The notes under the pieces: model-generated
The model's input: only the letters and a program-made list of their open reading frames with translations
Database searches by the model: none
Told to the model about the DNA's origin: nothing
Program-made: the position numbers and the translations under genes
Shown here: piece by piece, positions 29,733 through 38,764 of the stretch
Layout: each line of letters begins with the position of its first letter
How positions within the stretch are numbered: position 1 is the stretch's first letter
From: an uncultured Caryophanales bacterium
Lineage (GTDB): Bacteria; Bacillota_I; Bacilli_A; RF39; UBA660
Direction: 5' to 3'
Length of the DNA: 64,000 bases
Assembly (NCBI GenBank): GCA_946544685.1
Contig: CAMNML010000005.1
Location: 1 to 64,000 of the forward strand

Positions 29733-30959
29733 ATGGAAGAAGAAAACAAAAAAGAAAACGTAGAAGAAACTGAACAAAAAGATGAAATAAATGAAGAAAC
29801 AGAAGAATTAGATCAAGAAGAATTTACATACAATGTTGATAATAATAATATAAATAACGATTATAATAAAACAACAGGAAAAAGTTCATATATATATATA
29901 TTAATAGGTTTTTTAATATTAGTAATAATAATAATAACCCTTGTAGTAATAGTTAATAAAAAGGAGAAAAAAGCGTCAGGATATTCAGATGTAGAAACAA
30001 AATTAGTAAATGCAGCAAAAAAATATTATCAAAAATATCCTGAACAATTACAACAAAATGAAGAAAATGTAATATCAATTGAAGCAGAAAAACTAATTCA
30101 AAATAGTTATTTAAAACCTTTTTCAGAAATGGTAGACAAAAATGTTGAATGTACAGGATATGTAAAAATATATAAAAATGAAGAATCATATTCTTATTTT
30201 CCATACCTTAACTGTGGAAATGCATATAAAAGTAAAAAATTAAATGAAAAAATAATAGAAGAAAATCTTGTTGGAACAGAAAGTGGATTATATAAAGAAA
30301 ATAACGAATATATATTCAAAGGTGAATACGTAAACAACTACGTTAAATTCAATAATGAAATATGGAGAATACTAAAGATAAATGATGACGGAAGTATTAA
30401 AATGATTCTTATAAATAAAAAACCAGAAAAAATGGTATGGGACGATAGATATAATGTTGAAAGAAGTGGAAATACTGGAAAAAACGATTTTTCAATCAGT
30501 AGAATACTAGAAGATTTAAACAAAGCATATAAAGAACATACATACATAAATAAAGAAAATACTGAATTTTTAGTAAAAAAAGACTGGTGTATAGGTAAAA
30601 TACCTGAAGAAGGTATAGAAATTTCAAATTTAAACTTATGTACAGAAACATACAAAAATCTATATATAGGACTAATTAATGTAGAAGAAGTTTTAAAACC
30701 AAGTCTAGAAGAAAACTGCAAAAAAGTATTCGATGGTGCTTGTAGGAATTATAACTACTTAAGTACAGTAAATATTGGATGGACAATTAATGCTGGATCA
30801 AACAAAACATATACAGTATACAATGCTAATCAAGCATCTGTTACTGTTAAAAATGCATCGACAAGTAGTGTAATAAGACCAGTTATAAACATTAACCCAG
30901 ACACACTATATAAAGACGGTGACGGTACCGAAACAAAACCATATATTGTACAAAAATAA
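29733..30959 (+). CDS. Membrane-anchored surface protein with acidic cytoplasmic tail
   Basis: A 408-residue protein. The first 50 residues are very rich in Glu, Asp and Asn; a single helix near 58-78 (YIYILIGFLILVIIIITLVVI) is followed by an outer domain of about 330 residues with several cysteines (VECTG, LNCGN, WCIGK, LCTE, NCKK, GACRN). The end, VIRPVININPDTLYKDGDGTE, resembles the terminal motif of DUF6273-type and pseudopilin-like surface proteins of gut Bacillota; this is a weak resemblance. The ATG at 29733 follows AAGGAGGT; an upstream ATG 54 bases earlier lacks such a site. It precedes mraY by 14 bases and may be co-transcribed. Confidence 0.75.
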   Translation: MEEENKKENVEETEQKDEINEETEELDQEEFTYNVDNNNINNDYNKTTGKSSYIYILIGFLILVIIIITLVVIVNKKEKKASGYSDVETKLVNAAKKYYQKYPEQLQQNEENVISIEAEKLIQNSYLKPFSEMVDKNVECTGYVKIYKNEESYSYFPYLNCGNAYKSKKLNEKIIEENLVGTESGLYKENNEYIFKGEYVNNYVKFNNEIWRILKINDDGSIKMILINKKPEKMVWDDRYNVERSGNTGKNDFSISRILEDLNKAYKEHTYINKENTEFLVKKDWCIGKIPEEGIEISNLNLCTETYKNLYIGLINVEEVLKPSLEENCKKVFDGACRNYNYLSTVNIGWTINAGSNKTYTVYNANQASVTVKNASTSSVIRPVININPDTLYKDGDGTETKPYIVQK

Positions 30960-30973
30960 AAGGGGAGGATACG

Positions 30974-31966
30974 ATGTTAATACTAGCAAAATCACTATTA
31001 GCACTAATGACAGCATTTATAATAGCTGTTACATTTGGTCTAATTGCAATACCACTATTAAAAAAATTAAAAGTAAAACAAAGTATAAGTGTGTTTTTAA
31101 ACAAACTCCACAATGAAAAAAAAGGCGTACCAACAATGGGTGGAATTATATTTATAATACCAACGATTGTATCAATAATAATACTAATAATATTAGGTAA
31201 ATTAGAATTTTCAAACAATTTATTCATAATATTATTTGTATTTATAGGATATGCATTTTTAGGGTTTTTAGATGACTACTTGATAATAAGAAGAAATAAT
31301 AATCAAGGACTAACTCAATTTCAAAAATTATTAGGTCAAACTATAATAGCACTTGTATTCTTTATAATATATATGAAAAGTGGAAGAGAACCTATATTAA
31401 ATATACATTCACTAGGAATAAAAATAAATATGGGATGGCTTTACGGAATATTTATACTATTTATTTTGGTAGCGAGTTCAAATGCAGTAAACTTAACAGA
31501 TGGTTTAGATGGACTAGCAGGAGGACTATCAGTAATTTCATTCTTATCATTCGGAATAATAAGCCTTGGTTCAACATGGATTGCAGGAAGTGAAGAAATA
31601 GGAATATTCTGTTTCATATTAGTAGGAGCACTCCTAGGGTTCTTAATATATAATTCCCACCCTGCAAAAGTAATAATGGGAGATACAGGTTCATTATCGC
31701 TAGGAGCTACACTAGGTGCAGTAGCAATCATAACAAATCATGAAATATCACTAATAGTAGTAGCAGGTGTATTTATAATTGAAACACTATCAGTAATAAT
31801 TCAAGTAGCGTCATATAAAACATTTCATAAAAGAGTATTCTTAATGAGTCCGCTTCATCACCACTTTGAAAAACTTGGATGGAGTGAAACAGATATAGTA
31901 AGAATGTTCTATGTATTTGGAATGCTACTAGGAATGGGAGCCGTAATATACGGAGTATGGATATAA
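30974..31966 (+). CDS. mraY: Phospho-N-acetylmuramoyl-pentapeptide-transferase MraY
   Basis: Integral membrane enzyme that transfers phospho-MurNAc-pentapeptide to undecaprenyl phosphate, making lipid I. The 330-residue protein has about ten helices and the family motifs KGVPTMGGI near residue 47, the catalytic DDYLIIRRNN near 99, NAVNLTDGLDGLAGG near 170, MGDTGSLSLGA near 233 and the cytoplasmic histidines SPLHHHFEKLGWSE near 295. GGGGAGGA ribosome site. Unlike in many Bacillota it is not next to murD/murF; here it follows a surface protein gene and is ended by a terminator. Confidence 0.97.
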   Translation: MLILAKSLLALMTAFIIAVTFGLIAIPLLKKLKVKQSISVFLNKLHNEKKGVPTMGGIIFIIPTIVSIIILIILGKLEFSNNLFIILFVFIGYAFLGFLDDYLIIRRNNNQGLTQFQKLLGQTIIALVFFIIYMKSGREPILNIHSLGIKINMGWLYGIFILFILVASSNAVNLTDGLDGLAGGLSVISFLSFGIISLGSTWIAGSEEIGIFCFILVGALLGFLIYNSHPAKVIMGDTGSLSLGATLGAVAIITNHEISLIVVAGVFIIETLSVIIQVASYKTFHKRVFLMSPLHHHFEKLGWSETDIVRMFYVFGMLLGMGAVIYGVWI

Positions 31967-31973
31967 TAAAATA

Positions 31974-32008
31974 AAACTAATAAGTAGTAGATATTTATTA
32001 GTTTTTTT
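31974..32008 (+). terminator. Terminator after mraY
   Basis: 10-bp stem AAACTAATAA/TTATTAGTTT with an 11-nt loop and T-run. Confidence 0.8.
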
Positions 32009-32040
32009 GATATAATTATAAAAGTACAGGAGGATTAAAA

Positions 32041-33136
32041 ATGGACAAAGAAATATTAAATATATATGAAAACTATAAAACAAGAATAGAAGACTTATGG
32101 AGGTTACTTTGAACCCGAAAATAAACAAAAAAGAATACAAGAACTAGAAGAAGAAATGAATAAACCAACATTCTGGGACGATAAAAAACAAAGTGAAAAA
32201 ATAATAAATGAACTAAACAATTTAAAAAACACTATCGAAAAATGTTCAACCTTAAAAAATAAAATAGACAGTGATATAGAACTAACTGGTATGATAGAAG
32301 ATGAAGAAGTAAAAGAAATACTAAATGAAGACATAAAAGAAATAGAAGACCAATTAAACAATTTAGAAAATTTATTAGTGTTAAATGGAAAATATGATAA
32401 AGAAGACGCAATAATAGAAATACATCCAGGAGCAGGTGGAACAGAATCTTGCGATTGGGCAAATATGCTTTATAGAATGTACACTAGATGGTGCGAAAAG
32501 AAAAACTACAAAATAGAAACAATAGACTATCAAGAAGGTGAAGTAGCTGGATTAAAAAGCGTAACAATACTAGTAAAAGGTATGTATGCATATGGATATT
32601 TAAAATGCGAAAAAGGAGTGCATCGACTAATAAGAATATCACCATTTGACTCAGGAGCACGTAGACACACCTCATTCGCATCGGTAGACATAATGCCATA
32701 TATAGAAGACAATATTGAAATAGATATAAACCCCAACGATATAAGAATTGATATATATAGGAGTAGTGGAAATGGTGGACAAGGAGTAAATACAACAGAC
32801 TCTGCAGTAAGAATAGTACATATACCAACTAAAATAACAGTAACATGTCAAGATGAACGCAGTCAAATAATGAATAAAGAAAAAGCAATGAAAGTTTTAA
32901 AAAATAAGCTATATCAACTAGAACAAGAAAAAAGAAATGAAGAACTAAAAAAAATACAAGGAATACAAAAAGAAATAAACTTTGGTTCACAAGTAAGAAG
33001 TTACATAATGCATCCATATTCAATGGTAAAAGATCATAGAACAAATACAGAAACAAGCAATGTAACAAAGGTTTTAGATGGAGATATAGACATTTTTATA
33101 AATGAATTGTTGAAAGGTAGTGTAAGAAATGAATAA
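32041..33136 (+). CDS. prfB: Peptide chain release factor 2, with programmed +1 frameshift
   Basis: RF2 terminates translation at UGA and UAA. The first 23 codons from the ATG at 32041 (after AGGAGGA) end in CTT TGA at 32107-32112; shifting forward one base at that site joins the main frame (EPENKQKRIQELEEEM, NKPTFWDD) to give 364 residues. The body has the SPF anticodon-like tripeptide (RISPFDSGARRHTSFASV) and the GGQ catalytic motif (SSGNGGQGVNTTDSAVRI). The arrangement is the classic autoregulation in which low RF2 permits frameshifting. It overlaps the yitT start by 8 bases. Confidence 0.96.
32098..32112 (+). promoter_or_regulatory. prfB programmed frameshift site
   Basis: The slippery codon CTT followed by TGA (32107-32112) lies just after a Shine-Dalgarno-like GGAGG (32099-32103), as in other prfB genes; the base after TGA is A rather than the usual C. 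Confidence 0.9.
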
Positions 33137-33992
33137 AGTTGATAATATAATAAATCAAATTTATAAAAAAGATCGACTAGTAAGATATGCAACATTTTTA
33201 TTAGGATTATTATTAATATCAATGGCATATAATATATTTGTTTTACCTAACAATATAGTTTATGGAGTAGGAGGACTAGGAGTAATATTTTATAGAACAA
33301 TGCAAATAGATCCATCTTTAGTAATAATGATGGGATCAGTATTACTCCTAGTAGTAAGTTATTTAACACTAGGATGGGATAAAACAAGAAACTCAATAAT
33401 AGGTTCACTATTGTATCCAGTATTCGTAAAATTAACTGGGCCATTATGCAGTTATATTGATTTAGGCGCAACAGAAACAATAGTAACTGTAATATGTGGA
33501 GCAGTAATATGTGGCTTTGGACTGGGTTTAGTATTTAAATCAGGATTCACAACAGGAGGAACGGATATACTAAATCAAATATTTTCGAAATACTTTAAAG
33601 TATCAATAGGAACATCAATGATATTTACAGATGGGATAATCATAACAATTGCGCTATTTGTATTTGGATTTCAAAACTTCATTTATTCGATTATTAATAT
33701 GTATATAATAGGAATTATGACAGATAAAGTAATATTAGGTATATCAGAATCAAAGACTATATATATAATAACTGAACATGAAGAAAAAATAAAACAATAT
33801 ATATTAAAAAACTTAAGTCACGGAGTAACAATAATAGAAGCAAAAGGCGGATACACTGGAAATCAACAAAAAATAATAATGTGTATAATCCCAACTAAGG
33901 AATACTTTAAAGCAAAAGAAGGTATACATACAATTGATCCAAATGCATTCTTGTTAGTAACAGACGCATATGAAGTTAGAGGAGTAAAATAG
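33129..33992 (+). CDS. yitT: YitT family membrane protein (DUF161 + DUF2179)
   Basis: A 287-residue protein with five to six hydrophobic helices in residues 18-200 containing the family blocks LPNNIVYGVGGLGVIFY, GFGLGLVFKSGFTTGGTDIL and a C-terminal cytoplasmic DUF2179 domain (GVTIIEAKGGYTGNQQKIIMC, residues 225-280). Function is not established; related proteins are common in Bacillota and thought to be sensors or transporters. Starts 8 bases inside prfB and is followed closely by ftsE, giving a prfB-yitT-ftsE-ftsX transcript. Confidence 0.93.
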   Translation: MNKVDNIINQIYKKDRLVRYATFLLGLLLISMAYNIFVLPNNIVYGVGGLGVIFYRTMQIDPSLVIMMGSVLLLVVSYLTLGWDKTRNSIIGSLLYPVFVKLTGPLCSYIDLGATETIVTVICGAVICGFGLGLVFKSGFTTGGTDILNQIFSKYFKVSIGTSMIFTDGIIITIALFVFGFQNFIYSIINMYIIGIMTDKVILGISESKTIYIITEHEEKIKQYILKNLSHGVTIIEAKGGYTGNQQKIIMCIIPTKEYFKAKEGIHTIDPNAFLLVTDAYEVRGVK

Positions 33993-34001
33993 GAGGTTAT
34001 A

Positions 34002-34697
34002 ATGGATTTAATAAGAATTAGAAATGCAAAAAAGACATATAAAAATGGAGTAACAGCGATACAAGACTTAGACCTAGATATAAAAAAAGGAGAATTTGTA
34101 TTCGTTATAGGTTCAACAGGATGCGGCAAATCAACACTAATAAAAATGTTATATAGAGAAGAAAAGCCAACAAGTGGAAAAATAATAGTTGGAGGAATAA
34201 ACGTTGGGAAATTAAGAAACTCAAAAGTATATAAAATAAGAAGAAAAATTGGAGTAGTATTTCAAGACTTCAAATTACTTCCAAAACTAACAGTATATGA
34301 AAACGTAGCATTTGCTCTCGAAATATTTGGACTACCAAAAAGTGAAGTACATGAAAAAGTAGTAAAAGTATTAGATCTTGTAGGACTAAAAAATAAAGCA
34401 AAACAATATCCAACACACTTATCAGGTGGAGAACAACAAAGAGTAGCAATCGCAAGGGCAATAGTAAATGGTCCAAAACTATTAATATGTGATGAACCAA
34501 CAGGAAACCTAGATGAAGTTACAAGTATGGAAATAATGAAAGTCCTAGAAGAAATAAATAAACTAGGAACAACAATAATAATGGTTACACACGATACAGA
34601 AATAGTTAACAAAATGAAAAAAAGAGTAATACTTCTAGATACAGGAAGAGTATTAAGAGACTATCAGGAAGGAGAATATGTACATGAAAGCAATTAG
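34002..34697 (+). CDS. ftsE: Cell division ATP-binding protein FtsE
   Basis: ATPase partner of FtsX; the pair activates peptidoglycan hydrolases during division or elongation and, in sporulating relatives, at entry into sporulation. The 231-residue protein shows Walker A GSTGCGKSTLIKMLYREEKP, signature LSGGEQQRVAIARAI, Walker B LLICDEPTGNLD and switch VTHDTEIV; YGLPKSEVHEKV-type spacing and the VGLKNKAKQYP segment are FtsE-like. RBS AGGAGGT. It overlaps the ftsX start. prfB adjacent to ftsEX is seen in many Bacillota. Confidence 0.95.
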   Translation: MDLIRIRNAKKTYKNGVTAIQDLDLDIKKGEFVFVIGSTGCGKSTLIKMLYREEKPTSGKIIVGGINVGKLRNSKVYKIRRKIGVVFQDFKLLPKLTVYENVAFALEIFGLPKSEVHEKVVKVLDLVGLKNKAKQYPTHLSGGEQQRVAIARAIVNGPKLLICDEPTGNLDEVTSMEIMKVLEEINKLGTTIIMVTHDTEIVNKMKKRVILLDTGRVLRDYQEGEYVHESN

Positions 34698-35583
34698 AAT
34701 ATTTACAAGAAATGTAAGAGACTCATTTAAAAGTGTTTTCAGAAACTTCTCACTTTCATTAGCGTCAATATCATGTATCACAATAACACTAATAGTAGTT
34801 GCAATCGCAATGGTACTATCACAAAATGTAAATAACTTTACAGAATTAGTAGAAAGAGACGTAACAATAGTAGCATTCTTAAAAAGAGATATAACAGAAG
34901 AACAAACACAAATCATAAATACAGAGATAAACAATCTACCATACATTGACAGTATAGTATATAAATCTAAAATGGAACTATCAGAAGAAATGATGAACTC
35001 AAGTGATGTATTTAAAAGTGTAATGCAAGACTGGGACGAAACATCAACACCAATACAAGCAACATATCAAGTTAAAGTAAAAGACATAAACGAAATTAAA
35101 TATATTGCTGAAGAAATTGGAAAAATGGAAGGTGTAGACATAGTAAAATATGGAGAAGGAATGGTAGAACAACTAGTATCACTTTTCAACATAATTAGGA
35201 AAATATGCGTAGGAATGGTTATAGCTCTTATAATAGTAACTGCATTCCTAATAACAAACACAATAAAAATAACAATATTCTCAAGAAAAAGAGAAATAGA
35301 AATAATGAGACTTGTAGGAGCTTCAAATATAAATATAAAAATACCATTTATACTAGAAGGTTTATTCTTAGGAATGATGGGTTCAATAATACCAATAATA
35401 CTAACAATATTCGGATATACAGAACTATACAAGAAATTTGATGGACAACTATTTTCACCATTCATAAAACTCATAACACCAGAACCATTCGTATACATGA
35501 TTTCATTAGTATTAATAGGAATAGGTATAGCAGTAGGTATGTTTGGTAGTTATACTGCTGTAAGAAAACATTTAAAGATATAG
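34684..35583 (+). CDS. ftsX: Cell division protein FtsX
   Basis: A 299-residue permease-like protein with the FtsX layout: a first helix near residues 20-42, an outer domain of about 110 residues (VTIVAFLKRDITEEQTQ, the extracellular loop that contacts hydrolases), then three helices with the conserved ISRKREIEIMRLVGASNINI-like block and the C-terminal region. The ATG at 34684 is preferred to one six bases earlier because of spacing from AAGGAG. It is coupled to ftsE, forming the FtsEX complex. Confidence 0.94.
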   Translation: MKAIRIFTRNVRDSFKSVFRNFSLSLASISCITITLIVVAIAMVLSQNVNNFTELVERDVTIVAFLKRDITEEQTQIINTEINNLPYIDSIVYKSKMELSEEMMNSSDVFKSVMQDWDETSTPIQATYQVKVKDINEIKYIAEEIGKMEGVDIVKYGEGMVEQLVSLFNIIRKICVGMVIALIIVTAFLITNTIKITIFSRKREIEIMRLVGASNINIKIPFILEGLFLGMMGSIIPIILTIFGYTELYKKFDGQLFSPFIKLITPEPFVYMISLVLIGIGIAVGMFGSYTAVRKHLKI

Positions 35584-35599
35584 CTTTATATCTTTTTTT
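35574..35599 (+). terminator. Terminator after ftsX
   Basis: 9-bp stem AAAGATATA/TATATCTTT with a 4-nt loop and T-run. Confidence 0.8.
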
Positions 35600-35603
35600 G
35601 TGC

Positions 35604-35625
35604 AAAAAAGGAACCATAAGGTTCC
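35604..35625 (-). terminator. Terminator of the reverse-strand PD-(D/E)XK gene
   Basis: 6-bp stem GGAACC/GGTTCC with a 4-nt loop, followed in the reverse direction by six T. Confidence 0.8.
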
Positions 35626-35631
35626 ATATTA

Positions 35632-36465
35632 TTATTTTAATGAATTGATTTCTTCAATATTTAAACCAGTACATTCAGAAATAAAATCAATATCTGAATT
35701 TTTTTCTAACATCTTTTTAGCTATTTGAAGTTTTTCACTATGCTGCCCCTTTAAAAATCCATCTCGTTCGCCTTCATCTTTAATAGAATTCATAAGCTTC
35801 TTTTGAACAAACTCATAATCATATTCATCAACAAACTTGTTATTCATACCTAATCTCCTTAATTCTTCAATGATAAAATAATTAGGATCATCCTTATCAA
35901 CAATAGAATACATTTCTTCATAACTAGTACAAGAAAATAATCTTAATCTTTTATCAATCTCGTTACTTCTATGATAACACACTTTATTAAATATTGGCAA
36001 GAATATTTCAAACATTTCTATATCTTCATATTTAATACCAAGTTCATGTGCTCCAAACCAAGAATTAATAATAGCTTGTTCTTCAAACCCCTTCTTTAAA
36101 TAATTATTAAACATTATTAAAGTAGTAGTTCTAATCTCATTATATTTTTCACTACTATCAAAACTAAAACCAGCCTTTCTAAAAAGATATTGTCTTCCTT
36201 TTATTTCAGCAGACTCATAATAATCATTATTCATCTCAATAATAACGTTATCTTTATTATTAGATAAAGTTAGATCAGTCCTATAGTCTTTAATCTTAGA
36301 TCCGGTGTTCATTTCATTATCAGATAAATGATAATTACTTAAATCAATACCTGTCTTAGACTCAACAATCTCTCTAATCCAAGGATTTGTTCTTTCATTC
36401 TTCCACAAATATTTAAAAGTTGTATCTGAAACTAAACTTACAAATTTAGGTTCATTATTATCCAA
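35632..36465 (-). CDS. PD-(D/E)XK nuclease family transposase-like protein (Rpn/YhgA type)
   Basis: A 277-residue protein of the PDDEXK_2 group, once called YhgA-like transposases. The nuclease core reads KDYRTDLTLSNNKDNVIIEM with Asp and Glu in place and then NNDYYESAEIKGRQYLFR with the conserved tyrosine and arginine; the usual E-x-Q/N pattern is met by EMN. The C-terminus (ISECTGLNIEEINSL) is the helix common at the end of such proteins. RpnA-type relatives cut DNA and favour recombination. Start is TTG at 36465, seven bases after GAAGGGAGAG; an upstream TTG would overlap the ribosome site. It is read from the repeat-cassette promoter. Confidence 0.85.
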   Translation of the reverse strand: MDNNEPKFVSLVSDTTFKYLWKNERTNPWIREIVESKTGIDLSNYHLSDNEMNTGSKIKDYRTDLTLSNNKDNVIIEMNNDYYESAEIKGRQYLFRKAGFSFDSSEKYNEIRTTTLIMFNNYLKKGFEEQAIINSWFGAHELGIKYEDIEMFEIFLPIFNKVCYHRSNEIDKRLRLFSCTSYEEMYSIVDKDDPNYFIIEELRRLGMNNKFVDEYDYEFVQKKLMNSIKDEGERDGFLKGQHSEKLQIAKKMLEKNSDIDFISECTGLNIEEINSLK

Positions 36466-36668
36466 AAAAATCTCTCCCTTCAAAGAGGATTTTAGACGTC
36501 TATTAATTCCTCAAACACACTATAACACACCATAAAAAACTAATACAAATGAGTAATTTTTATAAATAGTTATAAAAAAAATACAGATAATTAAAATCTG
36601 TATAAATAAAAAATTAAAATCAGTGAAAATAAAATTACTGATTATTAAAATTTGTAAAATCATAAAAA
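36463..36668 (-). repeat. Promoter/leader cassette, copy 1
   Basis: About 206 bases nearly identical to 45491-45699. Reading the minus strand it contains two terminator hairpins (an AATCAGTAATTTTA stem and ATACAGAT/ATCTGTAT), a promoter with TTGTAT (36548-36543) and TATAGT (36524-36519), a leader that can fold (GAGGA ... TCCTC), the ribosome site GAAGGGAGAG and TTG start of the next gene. Both copies precede minus-strand genes, here the PD-(D/E)XK gene. Confidence 0.85.
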
Positions 36669-36690
36669 AAACAAAGCTTATTCAGCTTCG
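36665..36690 (-). terminator. Terminator of spoVG
   Basis: AAGCT-GAATA-AGCTT followed by TGTTTTTTTT on the reverse strand, overlapping the end of spoVG. Confidence 0.6.
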
Positions 36691-36947
36691 TTGTATTTAG
36701 CAATAATAGCTTCTTCAAATAGAGCTCTAGTTTCAGAATTTAGTGGATGACAAATATCTTTGTATTTAACCTCTCCATCTTCTCCTTCAACTTTTCTACT
36801 TGGCATAGCGATGAATAATTTTTCATCACCTTCAATAATTCTAATATCATTTATTAGAAAGCAATCGTCAATAGTAACTCTTGCAAATCCTCTTATTCTA
36901 GAACCTTCCTTTGATTTTTTTGTAACATCTACTTGTGTAATTTTCAA
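36678..36947 (-). CDS. spoVG: Septation protein SpoVG
   Basis: SpoVG is a small RNA/DNA-binding regulator that affects asymmetric septation and many envelope genes. The 89-residue protein is full length and has the family sequence: KITQVDVTKKSKEGSRIRGF, then ARVTIDDCFLINDIRIIEG and FIAMPSRKVEGEDGEVKYKD, DICHPLNSETRALFEEAI. The start is TTG at 36947 behind GAAGGGAGAG, the same unusual ribosome-site and TTG combination as in the repeat cassette. It is followed by two cassette terminators. Confidence 0.96.
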   Translation of the reverse strand: MKITQVDVTKKSKEGSRIRGFARVTIDDCFLINDIRIIEGDEKLFIAMPSRKVEGEDGEVKYKDICHPLNSETRALFEEAIIAKYNEAE

Positions 36948-37013
36948 GCTAATCTCTCCCTTCAGTTATTGTTTACAAGATTAGTATATAATATTTTAAA
37001 ACAAAAATCAATA

Positions 37014-37232
37014 CTAATAATCTATTTTTATTGTTTTAGTCATAACATCTGTATATGTAAAGGACTTAATCTCACATCGTTTATCACGAACCTCAACAAT
37101 AAACACATTTTTATAAGTTTCTTTAATTTTAGCACGGTACTTCTCAAACTTATTTCTCCCTAAATTGCACTTAATAACAACATCATTACCAATATTATCA
37201 GAAACCTTATCCTTAATTTCCTGTAAAGTCAT
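37014..37232 (-). CDS. veg: Veg family protein
   Basis: A 72-residue protein with the Veg/DUF1021 block GNDVVIKCNLGRNKFEKYRA and GVLVEV-like IVEVRDKRCEIKSFTYTDVMTKTI. In Bacillus subtilis Veg promotes biofilm matrix gene expression. AAGGAGAT ribosome site. It directly follows yabG on the reverse strand (8-base gap), the conserved yabG-veg order of sporulating Bacillota. Confidence 0.93.
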   Translation of the reverse strand: MTLQEIKDKVSDNIGNDVVIKCNLGRNKFEKYRAKIKETYKNVFIVEVRDKRCEIKSFTYTDVMTKTIKIDY

Positions 37233-37240
37233 ATATCTCC

Positions 37241-38023
37241 TTATCTAGGATAACCAACATACATAGTACCCTTAGTAATAATACCACCAATACCAGAAGG
37301 CCCATACTTAGTGTTACCCAAAATAGACTTCAAATCAATATCCTTACTAGCTAAAGATAAACTTACTTTTGTAGCTATAATAGCAGGATCCAAAGCATGA
37401 ATATTAATACGTTTAGGACTAGAAGCAAAATTAGCGCCTGCCTTAATCAATTCCTCATAATTAGACTGACAAGCTCCAGCAATTATAATTAACTTATCAT
37501 GCTCCTTCTCATATAAACGAGCCTCTTTAACAGCCTCAATAAAATTAGAACTATTCTTATAAGAATTCAAATCATTAATATTACCCTTTTTTTTATAATA
37601 TGCATCATGACCAGTAATAACAACAATATTAGGCTTATACTCATTAAGTAAATCCTGAATCTTTAAAGGAATTACATCCTCAGTCTCATTAATACACATA
37701 GCCCATATATTAGACTCCTCATAAAATTTTGAACAGCGTTTTAAATAATCTGAATCACCATCAATATGAAGAATCTTACCAGGTAAATAAAAATAATCAG
37801 TGCGATCCAAATCCTCATGAACCTTAATTCGCTCTAAAAAAGAACTCTCATCATCAATATCCTGATCCTCATATTTAACTAAATCATCTAAAAAAGCATC
37901 CGCAATAAGTCTAACATTAAGACCACTTAAATAATAAATACCATCAATAATATCAGTAATAGAAAAAACGGTATCATTGTTATGCGACTTACGAGTAACT
38001 AAATCCCCAACATCAAAATCCAT
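37241..38023 (-). CDS. yabG: Sporulation-specific protease YabG
   Basis: YabG is a sporulation peptidase that trims spore coat proteins late in development. The 260-residue protein has the family features FDVGDLVTRKSHNNDTVFSI at the start, VVITGHDAYYKKKGNINDL (with GHD) near residue 138 and IIAGACQSNYEELIKAGANF near 175, FASSPKRINIHALDPAIIAT and TKYGPSGIGGI at the end. An in-frame ATG 33 bases upstream is less likely than the one at 38023, which follows GGGTGATAG. Its presence is evidence for a sporulation programme. Confidence 0.92.
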   Translation of the reverse strand: MDFDVGDLVTRKSHNNDTVFSITDIIDGIYYLSGLNVRLIADAFLDDLVKYEDQDIDDESSFLERIKVHEDLDRTDYFYLPGKILHIDGDSDYLKRCSKFYEESNIWAMCINETEDVIPLKIQDLLNEYKPNIVVITGHDAYYKKKGNINDLNSYKNSSNFIEAVKEARLYEKEHDKLIIIAGACQSNYEELIKAGANFASSPKRINIHALDPAIIATKVSLSLASKDIDLKSILGNTKYGPSGIGGIITKGTMYVGYPR

Positions 38024-38085
38024 AACTATCACCCAATTAAATATATGAAAAAACAAAAAAAGTATGTTTTTAAAATAAAATTTGT

Positions 38086-38091
38086 TATAAT
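38086..38091 (+). promoter_or_regulatory. -10 element for the 38108 gene
   Basis: TATAAT, 17 bases before the ATG and followed by AGGTGATAG. Confidence 0.5.
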
Positions 38092-38107
38092 GTAAGTAGG
38101 TGATAGA

Positions 38108-38761
38108 ATGCTTACAATAAAAAAATACTTCGCACTATTCATAATATACTCATTTATCGGATGGTTAATGGAAGTAATATTAACACTAATAAAAGAAAGA
38201 AAAATAATAAATAGAGGATTCTTAATAGGACCATACTGTCCTATATATGGAACAGGATGTCTACTCTTAATAACTTTATTAAACAAATACAAAAATGATC
38301 CATTAACACTCTTCATAATGACTGTACTAGTGTGCTCAATACTTGAATATACAACAAGTTATGTAATGGAAAAACTATTTAAAGCAAGATGGTGGGACTA
38401 TACAAGATTTAAATTCAATATAAATGGTAGAATATGCGCAGAAACAATGATACCATTTGGAATACTAGGAGTACTAGTTATATACTATTTAAACCCATTT
38501 CTATTAAAAATAATAAACACAAACACAATACTATTTACAATAATGACAATTATATTTATAACAGATGTATCAATATCATTCGGAATAATAACAAGCCTAA
38601 AAACAACAATAAATGATATAACAAAAGACAGCACTGAAGAAATTACAAAAAGAGTAAGAGAAATACTAAAACAAAGATCATACTTCCATAAAAGACTTAT
38701 TAAGGCATTCCCTAACTTTAAATCACCAATAGATATATTAAAAGACATTGTAAAGAGGTAA
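38108..38761 (+). CDS. Putative ABC transporter type IV membrane protein (PF06541-like)
   Basis: A 217-residue protein with five to six hydrophobic helices. The N-terminal FIIYSFIGWLMEVIL, RGFLIGPYCPIYGTGCLLLI and EYTTSYVMEKLFKARWWDYT are hallmark blocks of this family, annotated as putative ABC-transporter permease; the biochemical role is unproven. The C-terminal 50 residues are charged and helical (SFFKRLI-like region). Followed after 3 bases by capA. Confidence 0.88.
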   Translation: MLTIKKYFALFIIYSFIGWLMEVILTLIKERKIINRGFLIGPYCPIYGTGCLLLITLLNKYKNDPLTLFIMTVLVCSILEYTTSYVMEKLFKARWWDYTRFKFNINGRICAETMIPFGILGVLVIYYLNPFLLKIINTNTILFTIMTIIFITDVSISFGIITSLKTTINDITKDSTEEITKRVREILKQRSYFHKRLIKAFPNFKSPIDILKDIVKR

Positions 38762-38764
38762 AAC

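Noticed and set aside
30919..31116. 65-codon plus-strand frame between the surface protein and mraY
   Set aside because: It overlaps both genes in a shifted frame and has no ribosome site.
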